Counted from the stretch's first letter, positions 35,599 to 44,585 are shown. The stretch is 64,000 nt of DNA from Amycolatopsis endophytica (GCF_013410405.1 NZ_JACCFK010000002.1:1302001-1366000); one strand, 5' to 3'. Numbers and translations: made by a program. The notes: generated by a model not told the origin, from the sequence alone.

Positions 35599-36285
35599 AT
35601 GACGGACACGCTGCTCGTCGAGGACCTGATGCTGCTGTTGCTCGACGACGAGACGGGGACTCCGGCCGGGGCCGGCACCCTGCACTACACCCTGGGCGGC
35701 GCCGTGCTCGTCGACCTGGCCCTGCGCGGCAGGATCGGGACCGACGGCGACGACCGGAGGCTGAACGGACCGCGGGTGTTCGTGACCGGGGAGGGGCCGC
35801 TGCGGGATCCCCTGCTCCAGACCGTGTACGACCGGATCGCCGAGCGGCCCCAGCGCGTCCAGCCGCTCCTGCTCGCCATCGGTGGCGGATTGCGGGAACC
35901 GGTGATCGAACGGCTGCTGGAGCGGGGCCTCATCCGCCACGAGAAGCGGCGGGTGCTGGGGTTGTTCCGGATGAACGCCCTGCCCGCCGCGGACGGCCGC
36001 CGCGAAGCCGGACTGCGGGAACGGATCGGGGCGGCGCTGGAAGACGGCGAAGACCCCGACGCGCGCACCGCGGCGCTGATCGCGCTGCTGTCGGCGAGCG
36101 GTGCGCTGCCCGCTGTCCGGCCCGCCCTTCCCCGCTCCCGCACGGCGCTCGCCCGGGCGAAGGACTTCGAGAAGGGCAACTGGGGAGCCGAAGCCGTGAG
36201 CACCGCGGTCACCCGCACCGCCGCCGCGATCGCCGCCGCCGGCGCGGCCGCCGCGGCGGCGGTCACGGTCACCACGACCAGCTAG
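35599..36285 (+). CDS. GPP34 (GOLPH3-like) family phosphoprotein
   Basis: 228 residues. DTLLVEDLMLLLLDDETG at the N-terminus and VLVDLALRGRI are the standard opening of the bacterial GOLPH3-like family, which is common in actinomycetes; the eukaryotic relatives bind phosphoinositides. The C-terminus ends in a long alanine-rich helix. GAGGAG precedes the ATG, 16 bp after the peptidase gene, so the two are probably co-transcribed. Role in bacteria is unknown. The end overlaps the convergent TetR gene by four bases. Confidence 0.87.
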   Translation: MTDTLLVEDLMLLLLDDETGTPAGAGTLHYTLGGAVLVDLALRGRIGTDGDDRRLNGPRVFVTGEGPLRDPLLQTVYDRIAERPQRVQPLLLAIGGGLREPVIERLLERGLIRHEKRRVLGLFRMNALPAADGRREAGLRERIGAALEDGEDPDARTAALIALLSASGALPAVRPALPRSRTALARAKDFEKGNWGAEAVSTAVTRTAAAIAAAGAAAAAAVTVTTTS

Positions 36286-36890
36286 CGTTCACCGTTCTCC
36301 CCGGCGGCGTCGGCAGGGGGTGCCAAAAACGACCGCACCGTCGCGATCACCACCCCTGGCGCGTCGTCCGCGCTCAGCCGTCCCGCGCGGTGTTCCTCGG
36401 CGGCGCCATTGAGCACATAGTGGACGACGTTGACCAGCCAGCTCAGCGGCAGGTCGGTCCGGAACACTCCCTGCCGCTGCCCCCGCCGCACCAGGTCCTC
36501 GACCCGGGTGGCGGCGTCGCCGTGCAGTTCGCGGATGCGGGCGGCGGGCAGAAGCCCCTCGGCGGCCTGCAGCAGCTTCGCCGACTCCGCCACGAGTGAC
36601 CAGCTGGGCGCGATGAGCCGGGCCAGCGCTGCCCGCGCGTCGCCGCCGAGGTCAACCGCCGACAGGACCTCTTCGCCCGCGGTGAGCGCGTCGGCCAGCG
36701 CGGCGTCGACCAGTGCCGCGCGGTTGGGGAAGTGCCCGTACAAGGTCATCCGCCCGACGCCGGCGGCCCGCACGATGTCGTCGATGCTCGCGTCCGGATC
36801 GCGGCCGAGCACCTCGCGGGCGGCGGACACTATGCGGGAGATGCTGCGTTCGGCGTCGGCGCGTCTGCGGGGCCGTGCGGAGGTGCTCAC
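36282..36890 (-). CDS. TetR-family repressor
   Basis: 202 residues. The HTH is SIDDIVRAAGVGRMTLYGHFPNR (residues ~35-57), with a basic N-terminal arm (ARPRRRADAERS). It is divergent from a broken drug-efflux-type MFS gene across two CGTAC-N6-GTACG palindromes, so it was, or is, the repressor of that pump. The ligand would be a substrate of the pump. Confidence 0.88.
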   Translation of the reverse strand: MSTSARPRRRADAERSISRIVSAAREVLGRDPDASIDDIVRAAGVGRMTLYGHFPNRAALVDAALADALTAGEEVLSAVDLGGDARAALARLIAPSWSLVAESAKLLQAAEGLLPAARIRELHGDAATRVEDLVRRGQRQGVFRTDLPLSWLVNVVHYVLNGAAEEHRAGRLSADDAPGVVIATVRSFLAPPADAAGENGER

Positions 36891-36905
36891 CCGCGAAGTC
36901 TAGCT

Positions 36906-36921
36906 CGTACGGGAATGTACG
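36906..36921. promoter_or_regulatory. TetR operator 1 (CGTAC-N6-GTACG)
   Basis: A perfect 5-bp inverted repeat 15 bp upstream of the TetR start. The same design occurs 38 bp further on. Confidence 0.72.
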
Positions 36922-36943
36922 GGTTAGCCCGCCGGTTGTAAGT

Positions 36944-36959
36944 CGTACTCTTTCGTACG
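36944..36959. promoter_or_regulatory. TetR operator 2 (CGTAC-N6-GTACG)
   Basis: The second copy of the palindrome, 18 bp upstream of the efflux gene ATG. Two identical-design sites in one divergent promoter region strongly suggest binding by the adjacent TetR protein on both genes. Confidence 0.75.
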
Positions 36960-36977
36960 AGTTAACCGGAGCCGATC

Positions 36978-38189
36978 ATGTCAGATTTCTCCGCACGAAC
37001 CGGCGCGCACCCGTTGCGGTGACGCATCCTCGGGTTCCTCGGCGCCGCCCAGCTGATGCTGATCCTCGACGTCACCGTCGTGGCGATCGCGCTGCCGAAC
37101 ATCGGGACCGACCTCTCCCTCAGCCGCGCGGCGCTGACCTGGACGATCAGCGCCTACACCCTCACCTTCGGCGGCCTGATGCTGCTCGGCGGGCGCCTCG
37201 CCGACCTCGCCGGCGCCAAGCGCAACCGTGCGCTGGGCGTGTGGTCCGCGCTGGGCGGCGGGGTCGCGGCTCTCGGTGTGCTGCTGGGCGGGCTGCTCAC
37301 CGCCGGGCCCGCGTGGCCCTGGGTGTTCCACGTCAACGTGCCCCTCGGGCTGGTGATCGTCGCGGCACTGGCCCGGATGCTGCCCCGCGCGACGGCCACG
37401 GCACCGCGGGCGCGGCTCGACGTGCCGGGCGCGGTACTGGTCACCGCCTCGTCCGTGGCACTGGTCTCCGCGTTGATCACGGTGGGCGACCAGGGCTGGC
37501 TGACCGCGACCACCGGATGGCTCGTGCTCGCGGCTGCCGCCGGCTACCTGCTGTTCGTGGTGTGGCAGCGCAGGACGCGCTCGCCGCTGATGAACGTGCG
37601 GCTGCTCGCCCGCCGTCCGGTGGCCACCGGCACGTTCCTCATCCTGGTGGCGACCGCGCTGACCATCGCCGTGTTCTTCCTCGGCACGTTCTACTTCCAG
37701 CACGAGCGGGGTTTCGGCGCGCTGCGGACCGGGTTGCTGTTCCTCCCGGTCGCGCTGGTGACGATGGCCGGGGCCGGCCTCACCGGCAGGCTCATCGGCC
37801 GGTGAGGCGCGCGCCGTCTCGCGGTGGCCGGGCTGCTGATCGCCGGGACCGGCCTGGCACTGCCCACGGCGGCGATGAACCCGGTCGTCGTCGCGGCGGG
37901 CATGGTCGTGGCGGGCGGCGGCACCGGGGTGCTGTTCGTCGTCGCGTCGGCGACCGCGCTGGGCCAGGTCGCCCCGCACGAAGCCGGGATCGCCTCGGGC
38001 ATCGTCAGCACGTTCCACGAGTTCGGCGCCTCGCTCGGCGCCGCGGTCGTGTCCAGCGTCGCGGCGGCCAGCCTCGTCGGCGAAACACTCACCGGGTTCC
38101 GCGACGGCTTCCTCGTGTTCGCCGCGGCCGCCGCGGTGGCCGCGGCGGCCGGGGTGCTCTCGCCGGGCCGTCCCGCGCGGGCGGTCTGA
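36978..38189 (+). pseudogene. DHA2-type drug efflux MFS with two in-frame TGA codons and an internal deletion
   Basis: One continuous frame from ATG 36978 is interrupted by TGA at 37020 and 37803. Around both, the family pattern suggests tryptophan (LR-x-RILGFLGAAQ and LIGR-x-GARRLAVAGL), so each looks like TGG changed to TGA. In addition, LLGGRLADLAG runs straight into AKRNRALGVWSALGGG at about 37208-37216. The ~50-60 residues that normally lie between them, covering membrane segments 3-4, are absent, in frame. Remaining parts (LDVTVVAIALPNIGTDL, WVFHVNVPLGL, GTFYFQHERGFGALRTGL) are well preserved. With both stops and the deletion it cannot make a normal 14-segment pump. Confidence 0.82.
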
Positions 38190-38273
38190 CCGGGCATCCG
38201 GCGCGGGTTGCCCGCTGATCACGGTCGCGCCCCAGCTCCCGCCGCGTGGCGCCGCACAGTGGGACAGTGTGGT

Positions 38274-38601
38274 GTGGACGTCTCCTTCCCGGTCGTCGTG
38301 CTCGCCTGCTCCGCGGGCGGGCTCGACGCCGTGAGCCGCGTGCTGGGCCCGCTGCCCGCCCGGTTCCCCGGCGCGGTGGTCGTGGTGCAGCACCTGGACC
38401 CGGTCGTGCCGAGCGCGCTGCCGGAGATCCTCGCCAGGCGGACGGCGCCGCGGCGGGCTCGTCGTGGTCGCCGACCCGTCCGGCGCCGCCCAGACCGCCA
38501 TGCCCGCCGCCACGCTGGACCGCGACCACGTCACCGACCCTGTGGCGAGCGTCGACGACCTCGGCGCGATGCTGGTCACCCTCACCACCGTCGCGGGCTG
38601 A
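38274..38601 (+). pseudogene. CheB-type methylesterase-domain protein, internal deletion
   Basis: The start (GTG 38274) gives VVVLACSAGGLDAVSRVL and VVVVQHLDP, the nucleophile-Ser region of CheB-like domains. After PEILARRTAP the frame changes at about 38445-38457 and resumes GLVVVADPSGAAQTAMPAA and LDRDHVT, which is the C-terminal end of the same domain. The ~100 residues that normally lie between, including the catalytic His/Asp, are missing. Stand-alone CheB-like proteins occur in actinomycetes without chemotaxis genes; none is seen here. Confidence 0.72.
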
Positions 38602-38667
38602 CCGGCCCCGTGTGCTTTCGTGCACAGCGGAGATCGCCGGGCGCGGGCGAGCGGGCAGACTGTTCCC

Positions 38668-40107
38668 ATGACCGATTCCGCGACGCAGCTCTTCATCGAC
38701 GACCAGTGGACCGACGCCGCCGACGGGCGGACGATCCCCGTGCACAACCCGGCGACCGGAGAGGTGATCGGCACCGTCGCCCACGCCGGCATCCCCGACC
38801 TGGAGCGCGCGGTCGAGTCGGTGCGGCGTGGCTTCGAGACCTGGCGGAACTACACCCCGGCGAAGCGCAGCAGGATCATGCGCAAGGCCGCGGCCCTGAT
38901 GCGCGAGCGCGCGGACGAGATCGCCCGCCTGATGACGCTGGAGCAGGGCAAGCCGCTGGCCGAGTCCAAGGGCGAGACGCTGGCGGCGGCCGACATCATC
39001 GAGTGGTTCGCCGAGGAGGGGTTCCGCGTGTACGGCCGTCTCGTGCCGCACCGCTCCAACCTCGCCGTGCGGCAGATGGTCCTCAAGGACCCGGTGGGCC
39101 CGGTCGCGGCCTTCACGCCGTGGAACTTCCCGATCAACCAGGTCGTGCGCAAGGTCGCGGCCGGGCTGGCGGCGGGCTGTTCGCTGATCGTCAAGGCCCC
39201 CGAGGAGACCCCGGCGAGCCCGGCCGAGCTGATCCGCGCCTTCGCCGACGCCGGGCTGCCCGCCGGTGTCCTCGCCCTCGTCTACGGCGATCCGGCCGAG
39301 ATCTCCGGTCACCTCATCGCGCACCCGGCGATCCGCAAGATCACCTTCACCGGTTCCACGGCCGTCGGCAAGCAGCTTGCCGCGCTGGCCGGGGAGCACA
39401 TGAAGCGGGTGTCGATGGAACTGGGCGGCCACGCGCCGGTGATCGTGTGCGAGGACGCCGACGTCGAGCTCGCCGTCAAGGCGATGGGCCCGGCCAAGTT
39501 CCGCAACGCGGGGCAGGTCTGCATCTCGCCGACGCGGTTCCTCGTGCACGACAGCGTGCGCGAGGACTTCGCCCGCGCGCTGGCGGACTACGCGGCCGGC
39601 CTCAAGGTCGGTGACGGGCTCGTCGAGGGCACGAACATGGGGCCGCTGGCCAACACCCGCCGGGTCACCGCGATGGAGGCGTTGCGGGACGACGCCGTGG
39701 AACGTGGCGCGACCGTGCTGTCGGGCGGCAAGCGCCTCGACGAGACCGGCAACTTCTGGGCGCCCACGATCCTGGACGACGTGCCGTCCGAGGCCCGGAT
39801 CTTCAACGAGGAACCCTTCGGCCCGGTCGCCGCGATCCGCGGTTTCCAGCGGCTGGACGACGCGATCGCCGAGGCGAACCGGCTCTCCTACGGTCTCGCC
39901 GGGTACGCCTTCACGCGGTCACTGGCCACCGCGGACCAGCTGACCCGCGACGTCGAGGTCGGCATGCTGTGGATCAACACCCCGGCCGCCCCGACGGCCG
40001 AGCTGCCCTTCGGCGGGGTGAAGGACTCCGGTTACGGTTCGGAAGGCGGCCCGGAGGCGATGGAGGCCTACCTCAACACGCGGTCGGTCGCGATCCTGAA
40101 CCAGTGA
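38668..40107 (+). CDS. NAD(P)-dependent aldehyde dehydrogenase, succinate-semialdehyde type
   Basis: 479 residues, complete. The catalytic Cys lies in [12 protein letters not shown] and the general-base Glu in [11 protein letters not shown]. Nucleotide binding is through [11 protein letters not shown], and TPWNFPINQ is the oxyanion Asn segment. The pattern matches succinate-semialdehyde / 2-oxoglutarate-semialdehyde dehydrogenases. It is followed directly by a strong terminator hairpin, so it is likely a single-gene transcript. The substrate among semialdehydes is not certain. Confidence 0.9.
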   Translation: MTDSATQLFIDDQWTDAADGRTIPVHNPATGEVIGTVAHAGIPDLERAVESVRRGFETWRNYTPAKRSRIMRKAAALMRERADEIARLMTLEQGKPLAESKGETLAAADIIEWFAEEGFRVYGRLVPHRSNLAVRQMVLKDPVGPVAAFTPWNFPINQVVRKVAAGLAAGCSLIVKAPEETPASPAELIRAFADAGLPAGVLALVYGDPAEISGHLIAHPAIRKITFTGSTAVGKQLAALAGEHMKRVSMELGGHAPVIVCEDADVELAVKAMGPAKFRNAGQVCISPTRFLVHDSVREDFARALADYAAGLKVGDGLVEGTNMGPLANTRRVTAMEALRDDAVERGATVLSGGKRLDETGNFWAPTILDDVPSEARIFNEEPFGPVAAIRGFQRLDDAIAEANRLSYGLAGYAFTRSLATADQLTRDVEVGMLWINTPAAPTAELPFGGVKDSGYGSEGGPEAMEAYLNTRSVAILNQ

Positions 40108-40112
40108 CGGCC

Positions 40113-40147
40113 AGGGTGTGGCGGCGTCAACCGCGCCGCCACACCCT
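40113..40147 (+). terminator. Strong hairpin terminator after the aldehyde dehydrogenase gene
   Basis: Perfect 14-bp arms (AGGGTGTGGCGGCG and its complement) with a 7-base loop, starting six bases after the stop codon. There is no U-tract, as usual in GC-rich actinomycetes. It also lies 18 bp before the MerR start. Confidence 0.78.
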
Positions 40148-40165
40148 CTCGGCGAGGAGACAGCC

Positions 40166-40891
40166 GTGGCGTGGAGCACCCGTGAGATCGCCGCGCTGGC
40201 CGGCACGAGCCTGCGGGCGGTGCGGCACTACCACGAGGTGGGGCTGCTCCCCGAGCCCGAGCGGCGCGCCAACGGCTACAAGCAGTACGGCGTCGCCCAC
40301 CTCGTGCGGCTGCTGCGGATCAGGCGGCTGACCGATCTGGGGTTCTCGCTGGCCCGGATCGCCGAGATGGGCGACGGCGACGGCCATCCGGAGGAGGCGT
40401 TGCGCGCCCTCGACGCCGAGCTGGCCGCCACGATCGAACGGCTCCAGCGGATGCGGGCCGAACTCGGGCTCATCCTGCGCCGCTCCGCACCGACCGATCT
40501 GCCGCCCGACCTCGCCCCGGCGACCGCGAACGCGGGCCTGTCCGAGGCCGACCGCGCCCTCGTCGTCGTCGCGACCCGCGTACTCGGTCCGGAGGGGCTG
40601 CGGGTCTACTCGGACATGCTGGGGAACCTGCCGGAGGACCCGGTGCACGCCGAGTTCGACCGCCTGCCCGCCGACGCCGGTGACGCGGTCCGGCAGGATC
40701 TGGCCGAGCGGATGGTCCCCTGCGTCCGCGACCTCTACGCCCGCAACCCGGGACTGCGCGACCTCGGCTCCGACGCCCCCGGTGGGGCGGGCTTCGCCGG
40801 GCGGACGGTCGGCCAGGCCATGCTCGACCTCTACCACCCCGCGCAGCTCGACGTCCTCCGTCGGCTGCACACCCTGCTCAACGGACCCTGA
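40166..40891 (+). CDS. MerR-family transcriptional regulator
   Basis: 241 residues. The winged helix is STREIAALAGTSLRAVRHYHEVGLLPEPERRANGYKQY, followed by LVRLLRIRRLTDLGFSLARIAEM and a coiled dimerisation helix. The remaining ~150 residues form a helical effector domain without the cysteines of metal sensors, so a small organic ligand is likely. GTG 40166 has a GAGGAG site. No divergent target is adjacent; it may control itself. Confidence 0.88.
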   Translation: MAWSTREIAALAGTSLRAVRHYHEVGLLPEPERRANGYKQYGVAHLVRLLRIRRLTDLGFSLARIAEMGDGDGHPEEALRALDAELAATIERLQRMRAELGLILRRSAPTDLPPDLAPATANAGLSEADRALVVVATRVLGPEGLRVYSDMLGNLPEDPVHAEFDRLPADAGDAVRQDLAERMVPCVRDLYARNPGLRDLGSDAPGGAGFAGRTVGQAMLDLYHPAQLDVLRRLHTLLNGP

Positions 40892-40965
40892 GCACTGTTT
40901 CGGCAGCGGCTTGCGTGGTGGTGCGGGTAGCTGAACCCGCGGCGGTGCCAGCGCACGGCCCACCA

Positions 40966-40984
40966 CGAGCGGCTCCGCCGCTCG
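40966..40984. terminator. Bidirectional hairpin between merR and pucR genes
   Basis: CGAGCGGC and GCCGCTCG, a perfect 8-bp stem with a TCC loop, between the ends of two convergent genes. Confidence 0.6.
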
Positions 40985-41002
40985 AGGAAATACGACCCAG
41001 CC

Positions 41003-42622
41003 TCACCGGTCTCGCGGCGCGACCACCCGCAACTGCAGCATCGCCGCGAAGCGGGCCTCCGGGTCGGTCAGGTCGAGTTCGGCGACCTCCGCCAGCCGCC
41101 GCAGCCGGTAGCGGAACGTGTTGGGGTGCACGTAGACCGCCGCCGAAGCCGCGGCGACGTCGCCGAACGCGTCGAGCCAGGCGCGCAGCGTCTCGACCAG
41201 GTCGGTGCTGTGCTGCTCGTCGTAGGCGAACAGCCGCGCGACCGGCCCGGTCGGCCGGTCACCCCGCGCCGCCACCAGATCGCGCAGCTCCAGCAGCAGC
41301 GCCTCCACCTGCACGTCGGCCAGGCGGGCGACCCGGCGGCCCGCGGCACCCGAGCGCAGCACCCGCAGCGCGCGGTCCGCGCTCGCCCGCGCGCCCGCCA
41401 GCGCCGGCACGTCCTCGGCGACCGGCCCGATGGCGACCACGGCGTGCACCCGCTCCCCCACCCGGTCCAGGAACTCGCGCGCGATCGCCACGGCCCACTG
41501 CTCGCCGTCGTCCTCGCCTTCCACCGGTACCAGGCCGTAGGCCACGTCCCCGACCAGAGCGGTCGCGGCACGCGGGTGCACCGCGGTCAGGTGCATCGCG
41601 AGCCCGTCGCTGACCCGCTGCCGCTCGGTCGCCACGCCCGCGTCGTCGCGCCCCTCGGCCGCGCGGTCGGGCAGCGCCAGCGCGAGCACGACCACCGGCC
41701 TGCCCACCAGTCCCAGCCGCGCCATCGCCTCCCGCGCCCCGGTGCCGCCTTCGAGCGCGGTGCCGAGCAGTTCGGCGCGCAGGCGCCGGGACACGTCGGT
41801 GCCTGCCCGCACCCGCAGCAGGTGCAGGGCGACCAGCCGGGCGGCTTCGCACAGCGCCTGCTCGCGCTCGGCGCTGAGCGGTTCCCGCACCGCGGCCCAG
41901 ATGGAGCCGAGCACCTCGTCGCCCGCCCGCACCGCGACCGCGACCCTCGGCATGGTCAGGCCGTCGAAGTTCGCCAGCGCGTCGACGTGGACCGGCCGGT
42001 CGGTGCGGTACAGCTCGCGGAACACGCCGAGGTCGGTCAGCATCCGGGCGAACCGTTCCGGCACCTGCCGCCCGAGGATCGTCTCCACGCGCGACGGGTC
42101 GGCCTCGTCCTGGCGCCCGGAAAAGGCCAGGACGCGGGAGCGGGCATCCTCGATCGTGACCGGCGCGTCGATGAGCGCCGCGATCGCGTTGGCCACGGCG
42201 AACAGATCACCCGAGGGCACCCCGCCCAGCATCTCCGGCCCGGCCCTGCCGACGTCGCCCTCGGCGAGCAGCGAGCGCAACATCGCGGCCAGCTGTGCCC
42301 ACGACGCGCCGCGCGTCAGGCTCAGCAGCACGACACCGGTCTCCTCGACCGCCGCGGTCACCTCGCCCGGCACGGACACCGGCGCGCGGACCACGAGCCC
42401 CGCCGCGTCCTGCCGTCCCAGCGCACGCAGCAGCCGCACGATCTCGTCCGGCTCCCGCAGCCCCACCCCGAGCACCAGCGCGTGCCGCGGCAGCACGGGC
42501 TCCTCGAACGGATCGTGGATCGCGACGCCCCCGAGGTCGCCGGCGCGGCGCGGATCGCCGTGGACGAGGTCGAGCAGGGTCCCGCCGAGATCGTCGAGGA
42601 CACGGACCACACCGGTGCTCAC
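41003..42622 (-). CDS. PucR/CdaR-family transcriptional regulator, last gene of the peptide operon
   Basis: 539 residues. The N-terminal ~130 residues are a PucR sensor domain (GDLGGVAIHDPFEE, LVLGVGLREPDEIVRLLRAL); the middle is GAF-like (ANAIAALIDAPVTIEDARSR). The C-terminal domain ends in the PucR-type helix-turn-helix (ASAAVYVHPNTFRYRLRRL). Members sense purines, amino acids or other nitrogen compounds and activate their use. The start is GTG 42622, with GGGAGG eleven bases upstream. It lies 26 bp after the racemase gene on the same strand, so it is probably made from the operon it controls. The inducer may be a D-amino acid or an N-acylated derivative. Confidence 0.87.
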   Translation of the reverse strand: MSTGVVRVLDDLGGTLLDLVHGDPRRAGDLGGVAIHDPFEEPVLPRHALVLGVGLREPDEIVRLLRALGRQDAAGLVVRAPVSVPGEVTAAVEETGVVLLSLTRGASWAQLAAMLRSLLAEGDVGRAGPEMLGGVPSGDLFAVANAIAALIDAPVTIEDARSRVLAFSGRQDEADPSRVETILGRQVPERFARMLTDLGVFRELYRTDRPVHVDALANFDGLTMPRVAVAVRAGDEVLGSIWAAVREPLSAEREQALCEAARLVALHLLRVRAGTDVSRRLRAELLGTALEGGTGAREAMARLGLVGRPVVVLALALPDRAAEGRDDAGVATERQRVSDGLAMHLTAVHPRAATALVGDVAYGLVPVEGEDDGEQWAVAIAREFLDRVGERVHAVVAIGPVAEDVPALAGARASADRALRVLRSGAAGRRVARLADVQVEALLLELRDLVAARGDRPTGPVARLFAYDEQHSTDLVETLRAWLDAFGDVAAASAAVYVHPNTFRYRLRRLAEVAELDLTDPEARFAAMLQLRVVAPRDR

Positions 42623-42648
42623 CGCGGCGGCCACCTCCCACTGTCCGC

Positions 42649-43752
42649 TCAGGTCACCCACTCCGTCGCCGTGGTGACCTCGTCCAGCAGCTCCGGCGCC
42701 GGTGCCACCCCGATGCCCGGCCCGGCAGGCACCGTCAGGCACCCGTCCACCAGCACGAACGGCTCGGTGATGTCGGTGCGATAGTAGCGATCGGAGGCGG
42801 AGGTATCGCCGGGCAAGGCGAAGCCGGGCAACGCGGCGAGCGCGACGTTCGCGGCGCGGCCCAGACCGGACTCCAGCATCCCGCCGCACCACACCGGGAC
42901 CCCGTGCGCGGCGCACACGTCGTGCACCCGGCGCGCTTCCAGGTAGCCGCCGACCCTGCCCGGTTTGATGTTGACGATCTGGCAGGCACCGAGGGTGATC
43001 GCGTCGGCCGCCGACTTCGCCGACACGATCGACTCGTCCAGGCAGATCGGCGTGGCCAGCTGTTTCGCCAGCTCCGCGTGCCCGAGCACGTCCTCCTCGT
43101 CGAGCGGCTGCTCGATCAGCAGCAGGCCGAACGGGTCGAGCCGCGCCAGGTGGCGCGCGTCGGCGAGGGTGTAGGCGGTGTTGGCGTCGACCTGCAGCAG
43201 CACGTCGTCCCCGAAGCGTTCCCGGACCGCGCGCACCGGTTCGACGTCCCAGCCCGGCTGGATCTTGAGCTTGATCCGCTGGTAGCCGCCGTCCAGGTAG
43301 GACCCGACGGCGTCGAGCAGCTCACCGGTGGAGCCCATGATCCCGACCGACACCCCGCACGGCACCCGGTCCCGCACCGCGCCCAGTTCCCGCGCCAGCG
43401 GGCGCCCTTCGGCGCGGAGTTCGGCGTCGAGCACCGCCATCTCCAGCGCGGCCTTGGCCATGCGGTGCCCCTTGAACGGCGCCAGCACGCGCCCCACGGC
43501 GTGGGCGTCGAGACGGCCGGCGGCCCGCAGCGCGGGCACGAAGTACCGGCGAAGCACGTCGGCCGCCCCGTCCACGTACTCCGGCGAGTACACCGGATCG
43601 GACAGGGTGCCGCATTCGCCCCAGCCCTCGCCCTCGTCGGTCTCGACCCGCACGAGCAGGATGTCGCGCGCGGTCTGGGTACCGAAGGAGGTCCGGAACG
43701 GCGACACCAGCGGCATCCCGATCCGGCGCAGCTCCACACCTGTCAGCTTCAT
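42649..43752 (-). CDS. N-acylamino acid racemase / o-succinylbenzoate synthase-family enzyme
   Basis: 367 residues of the enolase superfamily, MenC/NSAR group. The two catalytic lysines are Lys163 (KLKI) and Lys263 (NIKPGRVGG). Metal ligands are Asp189 (VDANTAYT), Glu214 (IEQPL) and Asp239 (LDES). CGGMLESGLGRAAN closes the active site. In this family o-succinylbenzoate synthesis and N-succinylamino-acid racemisation cannot be told apart by motif alone. Context decides: the gene is coupled to a GNAT transferase and an M20 deacylase and no menaquinone gene is near, so racemisation of N-acyl amino acids is favoured. GGAGGAGGG precedes the ATG, which overlaps the GNAT stop. Confidence 0.88.
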   Translation of the reverse strand: MKLTGVELRRIGMPLVSPFRTSFGTQTARDILLVRVETDEGEGWGECGTLSDPVYSPEYVDGAADVLRRYFVPALRAAGRLDAHAVGRVLAPFKGHRMAKAALEMAVLDAELRAEGRPLARELGAVRDRVPCGVSVGIMGSTGELLDAVGSYLDGGYQRIKLKIQPGWDVEPVRAVRERFGDDVLLQVDANTAYTLADARHLARLDPFGLLLIEQPLDEEDVLGHAELAKQLATPICLDESIVSAKSAADAITLGACQIVNIKPGRVGGYLEARRVHDVCAAHGVPVWCGGMLESGLGRAANVALAALPGFALPGDTSASDRYYRTDITEPFVLVDGCLTVPAGPGIGVAPAPELLDEVTTATEWVT

Positions 43753-44585
43753 CGGCCCTCCTCCACGGCACGGGTGACGACGTACCACCCGGACCTGTCG
43801 AACCCCTCGACGCGCGCGCCCTCGGCGAGCAGCGTCCCGAGCGTGTCCCGCACCGCGACGCGCCACTGCCCGGCCAGTCCTGGATCCGTTCGCCGCAGCG
43901 TCTCGATGTCCCGCGGCACCGCCACCAGCAGCGTCTCGCCGTCGAGGCTGCCGGGGCGGGGCGTCTCACCGTCCCGTCCGAGCGCGACGACCGCTCCCCG
44001 TACCGGTGCCCCGGCGCCGCGCGGTGTGCCATCGCAGGCGGCCGCGACCTCGGGCGAGGCGATCCGCCAGTGCACCAGGAGGCGGTCGGTGTCGTCGCCG
44101 CCGTTGATGTGGTCGCGCATGCCGCCGTAGAAGTTGGGCAGGTACTCCACGGCCACGGCGGCGAGCTTGCCGAGGTTGAAGTAGGCGTTGCGGCTCACCA
44201 GCGGGTCGAAGGTCCACTCGATCACCGAGATCCCGCGCGGCAGCGCCCACGCGCGCTGGTGCAGCTTGAGCGCGGGCCCGACGCGGCGGCCCGCCATGGC
44301 CGGGGACACGCCCGCGATGTGGCTGTGCATCACCCCGGGCGTGCCGAAGAACCCGACGCAGGCCCCGACCAGTTCGTCGCCGACGTACGCGCCGCCGACG
44401 TAGTTGCCCGCCTTGGTCATCGCCCGCATGAGTTCCGTCGTCACGGGCGGGTTGGCCGGGTCCGGGCGCCAGATGAGGTCGAACAGGCGGTAGACCGCGT
44501 CGAGCCCGGCCAGGTCGGTGACCTCGCGCACGCGCACCCCCGCCGCGACCGCCGCCTTCGCCGCGGCCTCGTCCGGTGCGGTCAT
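43749..44585 (-). CDS. GNAT-family N-acyltransferase
   Basis: 278 residues, with the acetyl-CoA fold in the first ~170: LVGACVGFFGTPGVMHSHIAGVSPAMAGRRVGPALKLHQ contains the pantetheine-binding beta-strand and the RRVGPA-type loop. The rest (DPLVSRNAYFNLGKL, EYLPNFYGGMRDHING) follows the long GNAT type found beside N-succinylamino acid racemases, which moves succinyl from succinyl-CoA to D-amino acids. It is overlapped at both ends (ATGA) by the M20 and racemase genes. Donor (succinyl- or acetyl-CoA) is inferred from this context. Confidence 0.82.
   Translation of the reverse strand: MTAPDEAAAKAAVAAGVRVREVTDLAGLDAVYRLFDLIWRPDPANPPVTTELMRAMTKAGNYVGGAYVGDELVGACVGFFGTPGVMHSHIAGVSPAMAGRRVGPALKLHQRAWALPRGISVIEWTFDPLVSRNAYFNLGKLAAVAVEYLPNFYGGMRDHINGGDDTDRLLVHWRIASPEVAAACDGTPRGAGAPVRGAVVALGRDGETPRPGSLDGETLLVAVPRDIETLRRTDPGLAGQWRVAVRDTLGTLLAEGARVEGFDRSGWYVVTRAVEEGR

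Noticed and set aside
36978..38189. Programmed UGA recoding (selenocysteine or tryptophan)
   Set aside because: No recoding hairpin was evident, the positions are not redox sites and the gene also lacks membrane segments; decay is simpler.
42649..43752. Menaquinone gene menC
   Set aside because: No other menaquinone gene is in the window; the overlap with GNAT and M20 genes supports an N-acylamino acid racemase.
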